Below are positions 1 through 11,689 of a stretch of DNA of 64,000 bases, piece after piece. The number at the start of each line of letters is the position of its first letter. Position 1 is the first letter of the stretch. Both the position numbers and the translations under genes were made by a program. Under the pieces are notes generated by a model that searched no databases, had not been told where the DNA came from, and saw only the letters and a list, made by a program, of their open reading frames with translations. Source of the stretch: Ceratothoa steindachneri (Eukaryota; Arthropoda; Malacostraca; Isopoda; Cymothoidae); the NCBI GenBank assembly GCA_963969495.1, contig OZ018318.1, forward strand, positions 176,750,294 through 176,814,293, written 5' to 3'.

Positions 1-779
1 GAAAAATAAACTTGCATAATTGAATCAACGTGACCAAATTATAGTTTCAGAAAATACAGGGTCAATGCTGTCAGGCTGACGCTGCAGACACTAAGTTAGT
101 TCGGATACAATAATTAACCCCATGTTCCATATTCTTTGGATCTTTCACCAAACACTACCGTTTTTTAATCATCCAAACAGTCTTTTACGCAATAAAACTT
201 TCAATTCAAAACCTGAAGTGGAAGATTAAAATGTATTAGCCGCAAATCCAGTGGATTTTTATGGACTAGGCATTAATGATCTTGTTCACCGATGGCAAAA
301 ATGCATAGCTCTTCAGTCATCACACTCTAGATAATTTTAACCTATGAAGTGTTTAAATTTTTAGGAAGAAAATTTTGTTCAGAAAATCGCTCATTATTTT
401 TAGAACAACCTAATACTAGTGTTTAGATCTCGAGGAATAGAAGGGGGACTATACTATGAGTTTCTATGGATTGGTTCCCGGTAGATGAAAGGGGAAGAAA
501 GCCAAAATTAGATATGTTTATAAACAGATGATTAAAAGGAATGTAGAGGGATCCCCAAGAATAATATTATTTCTCCACCTGCTAAGATATAACTTCGGGA
601 GAGAAAGCGAGCCGTTAATCCCTTCCCTCCTCCGACTTTACCCTTTTTGAAATTGCGGCAGGTCACTTCAAAAATTTACACCGATGCATGACACTGAAAT
701 AAAAGGCTACCTCCCTGCCGTCTAAATCTTCTCTTCCCCCCTCTCAGGACGGGAGATTACCCATCTATTTTGTATTTTT
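1..779. other. AT-rich sequence, nothing recognised
   Basis: No frame of convincing length or family resemblance is visible on either strand. The last 180 bases become richer in G and C and lead into the LTR-like block that follows. Confidence 0.5.
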
Positions 780-1640
780 GACCCAAAGAGCTTCCATGGC
801 TGTAGCCGCTAGTAGTCCGTCTGGCCGCTATTCCTGCCTCTTAAACCCTCCCGCAAGGAGACGCTGAGTTGTCATGGCCGATAACGAGGGTTCGAGAAGG
901 TCTTAATCTCTCTCCCTGTTTTGGAGAACTCCGGGTATATATGCACCCTCTCAAGGAGTACAGACACATTTGTTTTGACAACACTTCCCCGAAAAGAGTT
1001 CGGTTCAACGAAGCTCTCTCCCGAGGAGTGTGAGTGACGGTGGCAAGCTACGGAAGAGCTGGACATCACAACAGTACCTACGGTTAAGGGAGAAGAGTCT
1101 CGTGAGGAAACGTCAGCCTTTCTCAACTGTCTTGGGATCAAGGATTGGAGATGCCGTCCTCCGAATTTTTTCTGGTTACCTCTTGAGGACAAAAGGCCCA
1201 ATAGCTCGCTTAAGCCGAGTGGGGAGAAGTCATCTACCCCCCCTCCCCACTTTTCGAAGTTCGACCGGTGACCTCTTTAAGATAAGAGGCCTGATAGCTA
1301 GCTCGAGCCGAGTTTGGAAAATTCATCTCCCCCCTTCAAAGTTCGTCCGGTGACCTCTTGAGGATAAGAACCCGGATCTCACAAAACCCAAGTTTTAAGA
1401 AAGAAGCACTACCTGTTGCTGGTTTTCGGCTACCCCGTGAGTAAACAAGGTCACCAAGACCTTTCCCCCCCCCCCCAAGTTCGCCTCGCCTTACTCTCGA
1501 TGTTCAAAGGAACTAAATCACTCACTATCCCAAATCTCCCATTATAACCATTCAATAACCTTGCTTATCCAAATAGTATTTCGGAACCTAGTTCCATTTT
1601 ATTCCTGTACCTATATATAACCATATTTGTTGTTGTGCCT
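780..1640 (+). mobile_element. GC-rich block resembling an LTR or retroelement promoter
   Basis: This block stands out by its GC content and CT/GA-rich runs against a strongly AT-rich background. A TATA-like run (GTATATATGC, near 934) is followed by a CT-rich, hairpin-prone stretch, a short tandem duplication, a poly-C run near 1465 and an AT-rich tail, which is the usual order of an LTR (U3, R, U5). No partner copy was found in this window, and I did not find clean TG/CA ends or a target duplication. The open frames inside it (about 107-109 codons on both strands) overlap each other and look like no known protein. A host CpG-rich promoter is the main alternative. Confidence 0.3.
1178..1368. 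repeat. Tandem duplication, units about 93 and 82 bp plus a partial third
   Basis: Each unit begins ACCTCTT near 1178, 1271 and 1353. It continues through GATAAGAGGC/GACAAAAGGC, a GAGCCGAGT-like core and a C-rich run, and ends with a TTCG..CCGGTG segment. The second unit is about 11 bp shorter. Tandem duplications of this size are common in LTR leader regions. Confidence 0.75.
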
Positions 1641-2654
1641 TTTATTTAGTGTGTATCAAAATCTATTTTTGTCGCTGTGTTTGGAATATTCCATGGTCAC
1701 TCAGCTGCAGCTCTCTATTGAAATCGCACTGTTAGGACAATAACAGTTGTCACTTTGTTTGGCCTACATTAGAGCCTGTGTGTGCATATTTCCGAACACT
1801 CGGCCATACTTTAACAGGGATAAATAGAAAAAAACGTGAATTGAGATCTCCAAAATGTGCTATAAATGAGGGTAAAGATGAATTAATAGCATTTGTCTAT
1901 ATGTTATGTTAAAGATACAAAAATACGATAGAGATTAGATTGAAAAAGCTGGGCTTAAAACAGATTGAACCAAGGTAAGAGGATTTGTAGCAGGTAAGAA
2001 AAGAAAGATAGACACAAATGCATTAGTCAGCTCTCGGGTATTTGCTACTTTAATGATGATTTAGCTTTCTAATTCTAAAAAATCTTCATATCATTTTTCT
2101 ATGCAGATTGAATGAAATGTTTCTTTCTTTACAGAAATCAAATGTAAGAGAAACCCAAAATATAAAAGACAAAATAGGAAAATTTAATATGCATATTTAA
2201 TTTCAATATAAATAACATTGAGTTAAAGAAAGAACAATTCAGAAATAGAAAACCTAAATAGAAGCACATGAAAAAAACAAACGTACATTGCAAAGTTTAT
2301 TTCAAATAAAAGCAAGGCGCTGAATGATGAAGCCAACGCCAACAATAATGGATGAAACGAAAAGTTTGGTTATATTTCAAATCAATTAATTTTTACTACC
2401 AACAGAAGTCTCGCTACGAATGAATGCGTTAACATTGTGGTTATTATAGACGATAAAAAGATAGAAAGACAGAAGGAAATTTTTTTTCCTTAAAGCATTA
2501 CAATATTAATGGAAAATGTAAAAATCATTACTCACCAAAATTATGAATGATGTTTTCATTTAAATTTCATTTGTATAATGAAATAAAATATGAAAATATA
2601 CTGTATCATTAGAACTAACATAAAGAGGAAAGACAAGGTTGTTTTATAACATTT
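1641..2654. other. AT-rich sequence, nothing recognised
   Basis: No coding resemblance, tandem repeat or inverted repeat of note was seen. Short poly-A and poly-T runs only. Confidence 0.5.
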
Positions 2655-2995
2655 GCCTTTCTTAGCCTGATTCAAAAGGCTCCAAACCCGAAAATTTCGT
2701 CCCTTCTTAGGCCTGATTTTAAAGGTTCGAAATAGTAACATTCTCGTTTGTTAGGTTTGATTTAAAAGGCTCAGAACCAATAACATGCAACTTTTTTAGG
2801 CTTTATTCATAAGGCTACAAGCAAGAAAGATTCGTATTTCTTAGGTCTGATTTAAAATGCTCCTAGCCAGTAAGATTCTCCTTTCTTACTCTTTAAACCA
2901 GTTACATTTCCATCTCTTATGCCTGATTTAAATGGCTCCAAATTAGTAACATTCAGCTTTCTTAGGATTGATTCAAAAGGCTCCAAGCCATCTAT
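2655..2995. repeat. Diverged minisatellite, about eight 45-bp units
   Basis: The core TTAGGCCTGATTTAAAAGG recurs near 2662, 2707, 2751, 2796, 2841, 2886 (badly decayed), 2917 and 2962. That is a period of 44-45 bp, with one 31-bp step where part of a unit was lost. Each core is followed by a CTCCAAACCAGTAACATT-like half. Units differ at several positions each, so the array is old. A minus-strand open frame of about 62 codons over 2852-3040 merely reads through the repeats and is not listed as a gene. Confidence 0.85.
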
Positions 2996-5344
2996 TTCCA
3001 GTTGAGCTCTTTTTTCTACTTTTCCTGGGAGGGGTGGCACGCCCTACCTGCCCCCACTTTTTTCAAGCCTGCCACTATTTTACTTGCTAATTGCCCAACA
3101 AATTGTGTATTTCCACCCCTTGCGGTTATATTGTGAGCGTTTTGCCTGTTGCCTCCCTGTTAGATGGTTCTTTTTAACATGCTTTCCTAATATAATTCCG
3201 TATCTATGCGTTGATAAGCGGAAAAATGACTCGGTTGAACAGGAAGTTCCGTTTCAGAATTATAAAATCTAGGATCGAAACATTTGATGGAACAAATAAT
3301 TGAATGATAGGTAAGTAGTTGAAAGGCTACAGAGGCAAGCTTTGCCCAACTCTCATCCGACACGAATAAACACAATGTAAATTTCCTGCTAAGAAAGCTT
3401 CACGTCTCTATTCCCTTCAATTAATTCCGCACTGATACATTTCCTAAGATTTCGAATGACAGGTAGTGTAGGTATAATGCTAATGGATTACACAATAGTA
3501 GTCATCCAGTGAATTTCTATCATCGCTGGACTAATTAGTGGCAATGTATTTCCCACGCAAACCCATCTCATAGAACCTAAGCCATTATTTCATCCTAGAA
3601 ATTGTAATAAAAAATCACCCTTCTCATGAGTAGCCTTTATATGAATATTCTCTGCGATTGTTCCTAAGGAACGTTATAAAAGCAATATACGGTCTTTGAG
3701 ATATTTTTGTAAACCAAAACATTGTAGTAATTCTCTCCTGCCATAGTTAATGGATGCAATTAAATGAAGAAATATTCAATAGAAAAGGAAAGCCCATAAC
3801 GATAGTAAAAGGGCAGGAATGATTCCAAATATGTAGTTTTATATACCTAATTTACAATAGTTCATTTATTAAAGAGGAAATATTTATTGGATTGGTCCTA
3901 TAAATTCACTAGGATCCATAATTACGAAGGGAAATTAAATGTAATTTTCTCAATAAAAAGGGTTGTGCCGTGGTGTATCGCGGGCGATAAACGTTTCGGT
4001 AACAAAGATTTTTCAGCAAAACTAGTAATTGTTGGACATAATTAGATATAAAATAGAGTAAACTAGTTAAGGTCTATATCTTTATTTCTTCATTTTAACC
4101 TTTTCATTTACCGTTCTTTCTTTTCATTTATTTTTTTTACTTTCACACAGTGCAAATTTTCATAAACCTTTGAAGTGGCAAGGATGAGTATAGTGGCAAC
4201 GATGACTCAGTTACCTAGCAACAATAATTAGCTGATTGAAAATGTCTAATACCTACATGGGTTGTGATCAAATAAACATTGGAAATATTTCTAGAGTAAT
4301 CGCTCGTCTTCCTCTGAGGAAGCGAAATTTTATAACAATTTACCATTATTGAAGTTTATACTTGGGAATGAAATCAAGTTCAAGTAAAGGTCATAATTTT
4401 CCCACACAATTTGATACCAGGTTTTATATTAACAAAGTCCTCAGTGAGAGTTCAACATGCGCATTCAAATCTTTTCGAAATTCGAACTCTTCTTGGAGAC
4501 TTCTCAATAATTGTGACCTAAAGCCTAGATTTTAGGTATTTACCCTCTATGGGTTGCGAGCATTACTCAATGGGGGAAAGAGAGGAAAGTAATAGGTCAT
4601 TGCATAAGTAGTGAAGCATTTTTGATGTTTAAAATTATTTTGTGAAAAGAAATATTTGAAAGCCGGATTCTCTCTCTACCACCTTTTAGTAGGATTGTTA
4701 CAAGAGAAAAATTGGATTAGTTAAATAGATATTCAAACATTATTGAGCAGGGATTACTTCTGGATTATAGTAATACACCGGTCGAAACAAACTTTCCGGT
4801 GCATTCGGTGACATATAAATTCCCCAATCCATTTTGAACTTCTTAACCCAAACCTGAATATATATTTCCAAACAGGTTTGCTCTGCACAACTTGACTCTC
4901 TAAATGCATCACTTGAAGAAAAAAAGCCACAATTATTTAATAGAAAAAGAGCCGTCTTCCATGAAGACGACGCGCAACCTCATATCAAAAGTTTTACCAT
5001 AAAATATCTTAACAATTTCCATTGGGAACTAATGAGGCATCTTCCATACCCCAAACAACCCTCTAGAGTAGAGGCATAAATGGCATTGTAATAATTTGTA
5101 AAAAGTGCATTCCGTCACAAGGAAAATAATTTGATTAAACATAAATATATTTTACCTTTTTTGTTTATTTCAAACCCTGCACCTTGAAAAAGGTCATTGC
5201 TTACTGAAATATCTGATATAATAACTATTGAATAAATAAATAAAAAATTATTTGAATAAAAATAATTTAAAAGAGTTGTTTTTTTCTATAAAGTCATCTC
5301 GCATTGCTTATAAGATAATCTAATCATAGTGTTCTTGTTGATTT
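2996..5344. other. AT-rich intergenic sequence; one small perfect hairpin
   Basis: Nothing coding was recognised. A perfect 7-bp stem with a 3-nt loop (CGTCTTC-CAT-GAAGACG) lies at 4953-4969 but has no U-tract or family context. A short GC-richer patch near 3970-4000 was not identified. Confidence 0.5.
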
Positions 5345-5788
5345 TTAATATAACATATCTTCCGTTACATCATGGCAACAGAAATGTTCAATCAGTTCAG
5401 TTGTTGTAATTTCCGTCAGCTCGGATACACGCTTTGTAAGGCTTTGGCTGAGAGTAGGAGGATTGAGGCTCCCAGCCCCATAGCTCACATCATAATGAAA
5501 GCAATCCATACGGAGAAGACAGATATAACAGCAAGGAAAATCAGTGAGGATATTCTCATAGCCGTCAATTGAACCCGGACATACCGACTTCCAGTTAGAG
5601 GCACTAGCATTAATCAATAGGCAACAATAATTCCAACCCACCCAAAACGTCTCACTATCAAACCCTGTATCTTTCAAGGCAAGTAACCTTTGACGGGTTT
5701 TATACAATATTTCCATATGCGATATGGATAGGGAGCCTTCAATCTTTGAGCAAGTTAATAATATTGTAGTTTGACGTTTAAATTTCAA
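5345..5788 (-). CDS. Unassigned 147-codon open frame, possibly an exon
   Basis: This is one of the longest stop-free frames outside recognised repeats and is noticeably less AT-rich than its flanks, which is why it is listed. The predicted product is rich in Cys, Thr and Ser, with cysteines clustered in the middle and near the C terminus. I see no signal peptide, membrane segment or known motif, and I do not recognise a family. The AT-rich 5' end (the first 20 or so codons) is probably not coding; an internal Met after an AG dinucleotide could mark an exon start. The opposite strand also has a 66-codon frame here, so a chance frame or an unrecognised old repeat is as likely as a real exon. 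Confidence 0.15.
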   Translation of the reverse strand: MKFKRQTTILLTCSKIEGSLSISHMEILYKTRQRLLALKDTGFDSETFWVGWNYCCLLINASASNWKSVCPGSIDGYENILTDFPCCYICLLRMDCFHYDVSYGAGSLNPPTLSQSLTKRVSELTEITTTELIEHFCCHDVTEDMLY

Positions 5789-8370
5789 ATTGAGAAAGAG
5801 TAAGAAATATTGAATAGCACATACTTATCGCATAGGGCAATGTTTGCTTGCAGTTTTCATTTCAAATATTTATAAAAACCACCTTTTTATACTATTTGGG
5901 GGATTTTCAGGCATAACCTTATACTGAAGGTTAAAACTGAATTATCGTTTTTTAACTTTTATGAAGGTCTTTATTTATATATCGTTCCATCTTGACATAG
6001 ATTCACTATTTATATTACTCAAAGTATTTATCAACTTATTAATTAATTTATATCGTTAAAATTATTCTTATTATTCCCTTTTGTATAAATTGTTTCAGTG
6101 CTATTGTAATGAAATTTATGCGACTTCTTGCATGAATTAAAATGTCATTTTAACCAGTAGAGTAAGAAGTTTTGCCTTTGACTCAATCACTTTATTTTTT
6201 TTCAATTCGCCAAAACGATCATAATTTCTGACACATTTGATTAAGCAGCGGTTGTGGGTTTCCTAATCCAAAGTTCATCACAGGATGGAGTAAAAAATGA
6301 GAATGACTTTGAAAAGCAATTAGTACTTCTGCCCCCCAAATCTTTTTGAACATGGACTAGGTCTAACGAACAGATAATTAAAATAGAGTAAAAATAAGAA
6401 TTGCATTCGATGGTAAGCTATGCAGTTGGCACCAAGATACGGTGAGAGTTGGGACGGTAGATACAGGCAGATTGGCAGCACTGAGTTTTGCCACCACTGC
6501 ACGAGAAGCAAAACCTTCCTGCTCCAACCAAGGTCCACCCATGGAACTGCAATTATGAAAGACCCTTCGGGAGTTAGAGGACAAACTTTATCTGAGAAGA
6601 GAGACAAGAGTGAAACGACCTAACGTTTGATTGGTGGCTGCCAACTCAGTCCAGGAATACAATTCATTATCAAGTCCTGGATATTTAACTTTTTATCCAC
6701 TAGGTTTGCGAGAGCTCACCGATATGCTCTGGATATCCCAACAGAACACTTAAAATTCAATAAAACCTACATATTTACTTTTGTGAACATGGTTTGGTCG
6801 AGGGTATGTGACCCTGATATTCCAAAACTTTAATTGGAATCTGTAGCAGATCCACCTCTCAATGCGGTTTACGCATCCTTATTCATCTTTATATCATGTA
6901 TAATGGGTTGGATATTCACGCCTGCAGACTGATTTGGATTTATGGAAGGAAAGGAATCAACTCTATGATATGCTGAAAAAATTAGCTTAAAATCGATGGT
7001 AAGGCAAACTGAATCTCTCAAATTTATTTTTTATACCTCCGGAAAAATCCCTTGTTTTTCATGACAATACCACCGAAACAATTTCGAAAATGCAGAGAAA
7101 TAGCTCATTTTAATGATTAACTTTCATAATAACATTTCAAATAAAAATGATAGAGAGAAACTAATCTATGTTAAGATTTCACGATATTAAACAAAACCAT
7201 AATTTTGGAAGACCTATCACAAAAAATGAGTATTTAGTAAATGTTTCTAGAGGAAAATGACCCAAATATTAGAAAAAACTGTTCTTAACACTTCAAATAA
7301 CTGCTACAGCTAACATTTATCGGATATATGTTTGTTTCATTCAAGTTAATTACATTTTCGAAGACATGTTTCTTATCAAAATCCTATGAAGCTTGCTTAT
7401 TGAAATGTCAGAGGAAATAATAGGAAGAATGAAAGAGCATACATTAAAAGTAACAAAGAGAAGCATACACAGTGCAAATATTAGGGATAACTGGCAGGTT
7501 TCAAGGAAATAGTGAAATATGTGCCTGATGCTTTGAAAAGAATAATAAAAATAAACTAAAGGGCTAGAAAATCTAGAAATTACTTTGGTGAATAATACTA
7601 AAAACGATGTCATTTTTCATGTAAATAGATTTTTTATATTTTTTGCGACTTAAAATTCTAAATTTTTCTAAACAAACTTATTGAATGTAGAGTTATTTTA
7701 ATTTCGAAGAATAATAATGGATTTAATATGGGATATTGGCTTTTATATTCCTATATGAGGAATCCACCAAAATCATATTTCTTCAGGAGAAAGTTTTCTA
7801 GTTGGTTTCTGCCTGTTTATTCAAGTGGCAGAAGAAGGGTGCCTTCGAGTTTTGCATCATCCCCTTTCCTGTTATTTATCAAACATGGATAAGTATCTTC
7901 CGTACAATGTTTCGCCATACAATACTAATTTAATATTTCATTTAATCCCATTAGGAAACAACTCTCTCCCTTGAAGTGACGATTATTGCTGGCATTATTT
8001 ACTGAATTTAATGTGTGGAAGAGTGAATGGAGAAGAAGAATGTGGTTCGATGCGAAAGTACTGGATAGCCATATGGGTTTGTCATAGTCGACTAATGACG
8101 TTAAAGGAGGTATTTCCCATTCATTCTCTCCATGAGTTTTAACCATACTACTATAATTACTTTCGAACCTTTCATGTTCCTAGTCATCTTCTTGTCTTAC
8201 TCTCTTGATTATGATATTTGAATTCAATTTATATGTTGTTTAACTCAACCATGTGATATTGAGTCAGTAAGATGGACAATGGAAGCGTTTAACTAGGCAA
8301 TTTACGTAGTATTTCCTATTAGACAGCTTGGAAAAAGACGAACAACGAGGTCAGCAAATATTACGCAATG
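5789..8370. other. Intergenic sequence with a GC-richer patch at about 6.38-6.80 kb
   Basis: Most of it is plain AT-rich DNA. The patch near 6380-6800 has raised GC and overlapping open frames of 67-95 codons on both strands, none of which resembles a known protein. It may be an old repeat or a chance composition change. Nothing else was seen. Confidence 0.4.
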
Positions 8371-8854
8371 TCGTAGAGAGAGAGAGAGAGAGAGAGGGGG
8401 AGAAGACGCGCGCGATCGTCTCTTTCAAGGAGAGAGAGAAGGGGAGAACACCTGCACGACTCTTTTAACTCCACGCTAACGAGGAGCAAAGGCGAAGGTC
8501 GTGAGTGGCTGAAGGCCATAAGTGTGAGGTGTGCTTAGGAGCATGAAGGGTCCTACCGAGGATAATCCTGCGACGGCGACAATCGGGCCAAGTTCACCTC
8601 GCCTGGGAAGCGTCTGATTATATTTTTGTACTCATTTTAAATTAACCCAGAACCTTTTCCAGATAAGCAAATCATTGGCCAACCTAAAAGTGCACTCTGA
8701 AACTTAACTGCGCTCTGATTTGTATTTATAATTTTACCCACGCTCATAACGGACTAATCCGTTCATAGATCCGTATAAATAACTGAGGTAATTTGAAAAG
8801 AGTTGGGTTCTAACTCAACCTACGACATATATTAATATCTATATTATATTAAAC
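8371..8854 (+). mobile_element. Probable solo LTR related to the Gypsy element at 9.3 kb
   Basis: The 3' end of this block (8810-8854) carries the same end signature as the LTRs of the neighbouring Gypsy element: an AACCTAC(G)ACATAT-like run, then ATCTATATTATATT, then CTGGGGTCA. The 5' LTR ends around 10029 with ATCTATATTATATT followed by CTGGTGTCA. Upstream lies an (AG)n run at 8375-8396 and a tandem duplication of a GA-rich unit of about 45 bp (about 8387-8430 and 8431-8475) that resembles an LTR leader. No gag or pol sequence follows before the next LTR at about 9275, so this is either a solo LTR or the remains of an earlier insertion. The 5' limit is uncertain. Confidence 0.4.
8375..8396. 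repeat. (AG)n microsatellite
   Basis: Eleven uninterrupted AG units followed by a G run and the GA-rich duplicated leader unit. Confidence 0.95.
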
Positions 8855-9274
8855 TGGGGTCAGGGTGGGGTCACTCTAAGCTACACAACCATCTTTTCTA
8901 AATTCCATTTTCAAACCCTCTTCTTAAGTGATTTCTATTTTTTTCTGCCCTTTAGAAGGTGAAGTTCATATTCCTTTACTTACGTTCCCTTCTCTTTCCT
9001 CCCTTTCTGTTCACTTATTAAGATGTTTTTATTTGGTTTATAGTAATTATTTTCACAATTCATTTTCGCTCTTTGTTCTATGAAGAAGAATCGTAAAAGT
9101 CAAATATTTTTGATAGGACACGTCCAAAAAAGATAGACACAAACCAGAAAAGTTAGTGTTTTTTGTAAGAAGTTTGAAAATATTTTCTGAGTACATGTGG
9201 TTGTCACAAAATAAGACCATATTAAATGTTTGTTTGGTTTGAAACACACCGCGCCAAGGGCCTTTGCGCAAAGC

Positions 9275-10029
9275 TGTGAGACCACCGAGCCATCCTCTTG
9301 CCCCCCTGGCGTGCTAAGTCTAATAAGATTCCTGTACCCCTTTGGAGGGTCCTCGGCTCCCCGCTTCCGCTGAGGGAGTATAAATACATCTAGAAAATCT
9401 GTGAGAAATTAGAACCATACAGCCCTGTCTTGAGTAGTAGCCACGTACAGTCTCGTACACGCTGCTTTGCCTCCCAACGGCTTCTAGCTACAAATGCTAC
9501 GCGTCACCTCTACCCGGCCTTGCTCATATCTAAGGCTAGTGTTTCCACCGACAGACGATAGACTTCGTTCAACGACTGGAGTACTCCCTTGCTCATTTCT
9601 CAGTGAGGTCAAAGAAGAAGGAATCTTGCAAGTTCAACTTTGCATCGCTCAGTTTACTCGCCGTATTCAAGCCTTTACGTGAGTCTCCTCGATTATTGCA
9701 CTCTACCATTTTCTCTGGAATCAATCACCGTGCATCCACTCTCGGACTCTGGTACCCATCGAATAATCTATATCCCCCCTCTCGTTGGTTACCCCGGGTC
9801 TCATTTAATTTATTGTCAGTTATTTACTTGTGCTATTAATATTTTATTGGTATATAGTAAAGTTATATATTTTTATACCACTAGTTTATCTATTTCCAGA
9901 ACCTCTAAGAATTGATTATTTAGGCTAACGGGACTCAATTTTGTTTATTTAACCCTCGCACTGAGATCTGTATACTGATTTTCTGGCGTATCCACTTCAG
10001 AGTAACCTTTAAACATCTATATTATATTC
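9275..10029 (+). repeat. 5' LTR of the Gypsy element
   Basis: The region upstream of gag contains a TATA box and a CT-rich leader. Its last 200 bases (about 9831-10029) align by eye with 13800-14011 downstream of integrase. Both share TAGTAAAGTTATATATTTTT, then a CCATTAGTTTCTAT-like run, then TTAACC..CACATTGGGATCTG and a TTATCTGGCGTGCC-like segment. The open frames of 62-91 codons within it are non-coding by this reading. TGGTGTCAC at 10030 may begin the primer-binding site, but I could not match it to a specific tRNA. Confidence 0.7.
9379..9386 (+). promoter_or_regulatory. TATA box of the Gypsy LTR promoter
   Basis: TATAAATA lies about 100 bases into the LTR after a GC-rich U3. A transcription start would be expected near 9408-9415 and would open the R region. 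This is inferred from position and consensus only. Confidence 0.5.
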
Positions 10030-10589
10030 TGGTGTCACATTTTTAGGTTCAACCGAGGTATCTGATTTAATTTCTCTTAGACCTGTGACAGATTCTAATG
10101 GGAATTATTCTTGCATATTTTATGATTCTGGTTTTAAAAACTATAGAAAAGACTTTACCCATTAACCATTTTCTCCTTTTGTGTGCATATTTTGTATTGA
10201 ATTTTGCGCCTGTGTGAAACTCTATCCCTTACCAAGCCTCATAAAACATCTGCCGTAATGTAAAGAAGTAAATTTTATTTCTTTTTTCTAGTGTGTTGTC
10301 GTTTTCTTTGTGCGGATTGGGCAACACAGGCTCTCGCTAAATTCTGTGAATATTTCGAGTATAATTAAGTATTCGCGCCGTGCGAAATAATTATCGCTGT
10401 GTTTATTTTTGTTTTCAAGTAAAAATCGTAGTCCGCCAACTCCTACCACCACTTCTCTGTGGGTCAAATAATCTCCACCCCCTTTTTTGTGTGTGGTGTC
10501 TTTCTTGAAAGCTGGTGAATGCGATAAAATGTCCTCATACTTTAACACATTCAAGTTGCAAGGAGAGTCGCTGGGCTCAGTGGCAAAGA

Positions 10590-11600
10590 CCTATTAGCTT
10601 ATATTCAACAGGAGGAAAGGACTGAAAGAGAAGAGAGAAGACACAGCGAAAAAGGTGAGAAGGAACGAGAAAAGAAAGAGAATAACGAGGAAAAAGAAGA
10701 GATACAGAAGAAAGAGATGAAAGAAGAGAAGAACGGGAACTAAGGAAAAGAATCCGCCTTCATGAACTTGAAATGAGTAGAAGCAGGAACGAGACACTGT
10801 CCATCAGCTCGAGATCCGAAGCTCCCCCTAACGCGTATGTTAAGCTTCCTATTTTCAAGGAAGACGAAGATTTTGGAGTCTTCTTAATCCAATTCGAGAA
10901 AATATTTAAAATTAGACATTGGCACATTCGAGGCAGACATAGTGACTCAATTGTTGCCCTTGCTAAATTCCAAACTCCAAGATATATTCATATTAATCCC
11001 CTCGGAGACAAAAATCGATTATCCGATCTGAAAATTGGAGTTACCTGCGGCATATAACATGACCGCAAACTTTTACTTTTTGAAATAGAGACATGCCCAA
11101 CTTCCGCCAGGCCAAATATACCGTCAGTTTCGGTACACCCGCCAGCGTCAACTCAACTTTTGGCTCCATACTTCTAAAATCCCGTATGACCACGATGCCC
11201 TCATTGATACCTTCCTGAGAGACCAGTTGGGAGCTGCACCTCCGTCTCAGGTCAGATATTTCGTAAAAGACCGGCGGCGCCTCACATTAACGGAGTGCAC
11301 GGAAGAGGCTGACATTTAATCAGCAAGCCACAACCTTTATCTAAAAAAAAAGAAGAAAATGTCCCCTCTTTTCCCCAAACCTAAGCCAAACAAAGATAAA
11401 TTCATTTCTCAAAATGGAAACAAGTTTGCCAATGTAACAGAGTCGTTTAAGCCTAAACTTCTTATTTCTTCAGAACAACGAGATGTAAAACCGTTCTTTT
11501 CAGGCCCCGCTACGTCCTCTCTCCACAAGAGACACATCATATGCTTTTCTTGTGTTGTGGAGGGTCACGTGAGAACGAACTGACCCCAGAACTCACAGTC
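10590..11600 (+). pseudogene. Gypsy gag remnant ending in a CCHC zinc knuckle
   Basis: Gag would form the particle shell and bind the RNA genome. The N-terminal part (about 10590-10770) is a Glu/Arg/Lys-rich coiled-coil-like stretch ending near LHELEMSRSR. It is followed by a capsid-like segment (PIFKEDEDFGVFLIQFEKI, near 10846) that matches the usual start of arthropod Gypsy capsids. After a frame change near 11050 the capsid continues through GQIYRQF, QLNFWLH and LIDTFLRDQLG to about 11310. A Lys/Pro-rich linker leads to CFSCVVEGHVRTN at about 11540-11580, a CCHC knuckle of the form C-x2-C-x4-H-x4-C whose last Cys is missing. Stop codons and at least two frameshifts break the frame, so no full protein can be made. 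Confidence 0.8.
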
Positions 11601-11689
11601 CAGGAATAACTCTTCGCACTAAGAACACCAGATCTGTGCCACGTCAGCGCCTTCGTCATTACCATCGGGACCTTCTCCTCTCTTCAGCC

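Noticed and set aside
2655..2995. CRISPR-like array
   Set aside because: The repeats are contiguous and diverged with no unique spacers, and the DNA is eukaryotic. It is a minisatellite.
6320..6833. Cluster of overlapping frames on both strands
   Set aside because: Caused by a GC-richer patch; no motif or family resemblance on either strand.
9494..9915. Three overlapping plus-strand frames of 62-91 codons
   Set aside because: They lie in the 5' LTR leader of the Gypsy element, and part is repeated in the 3' LTR without conserved reading frame.
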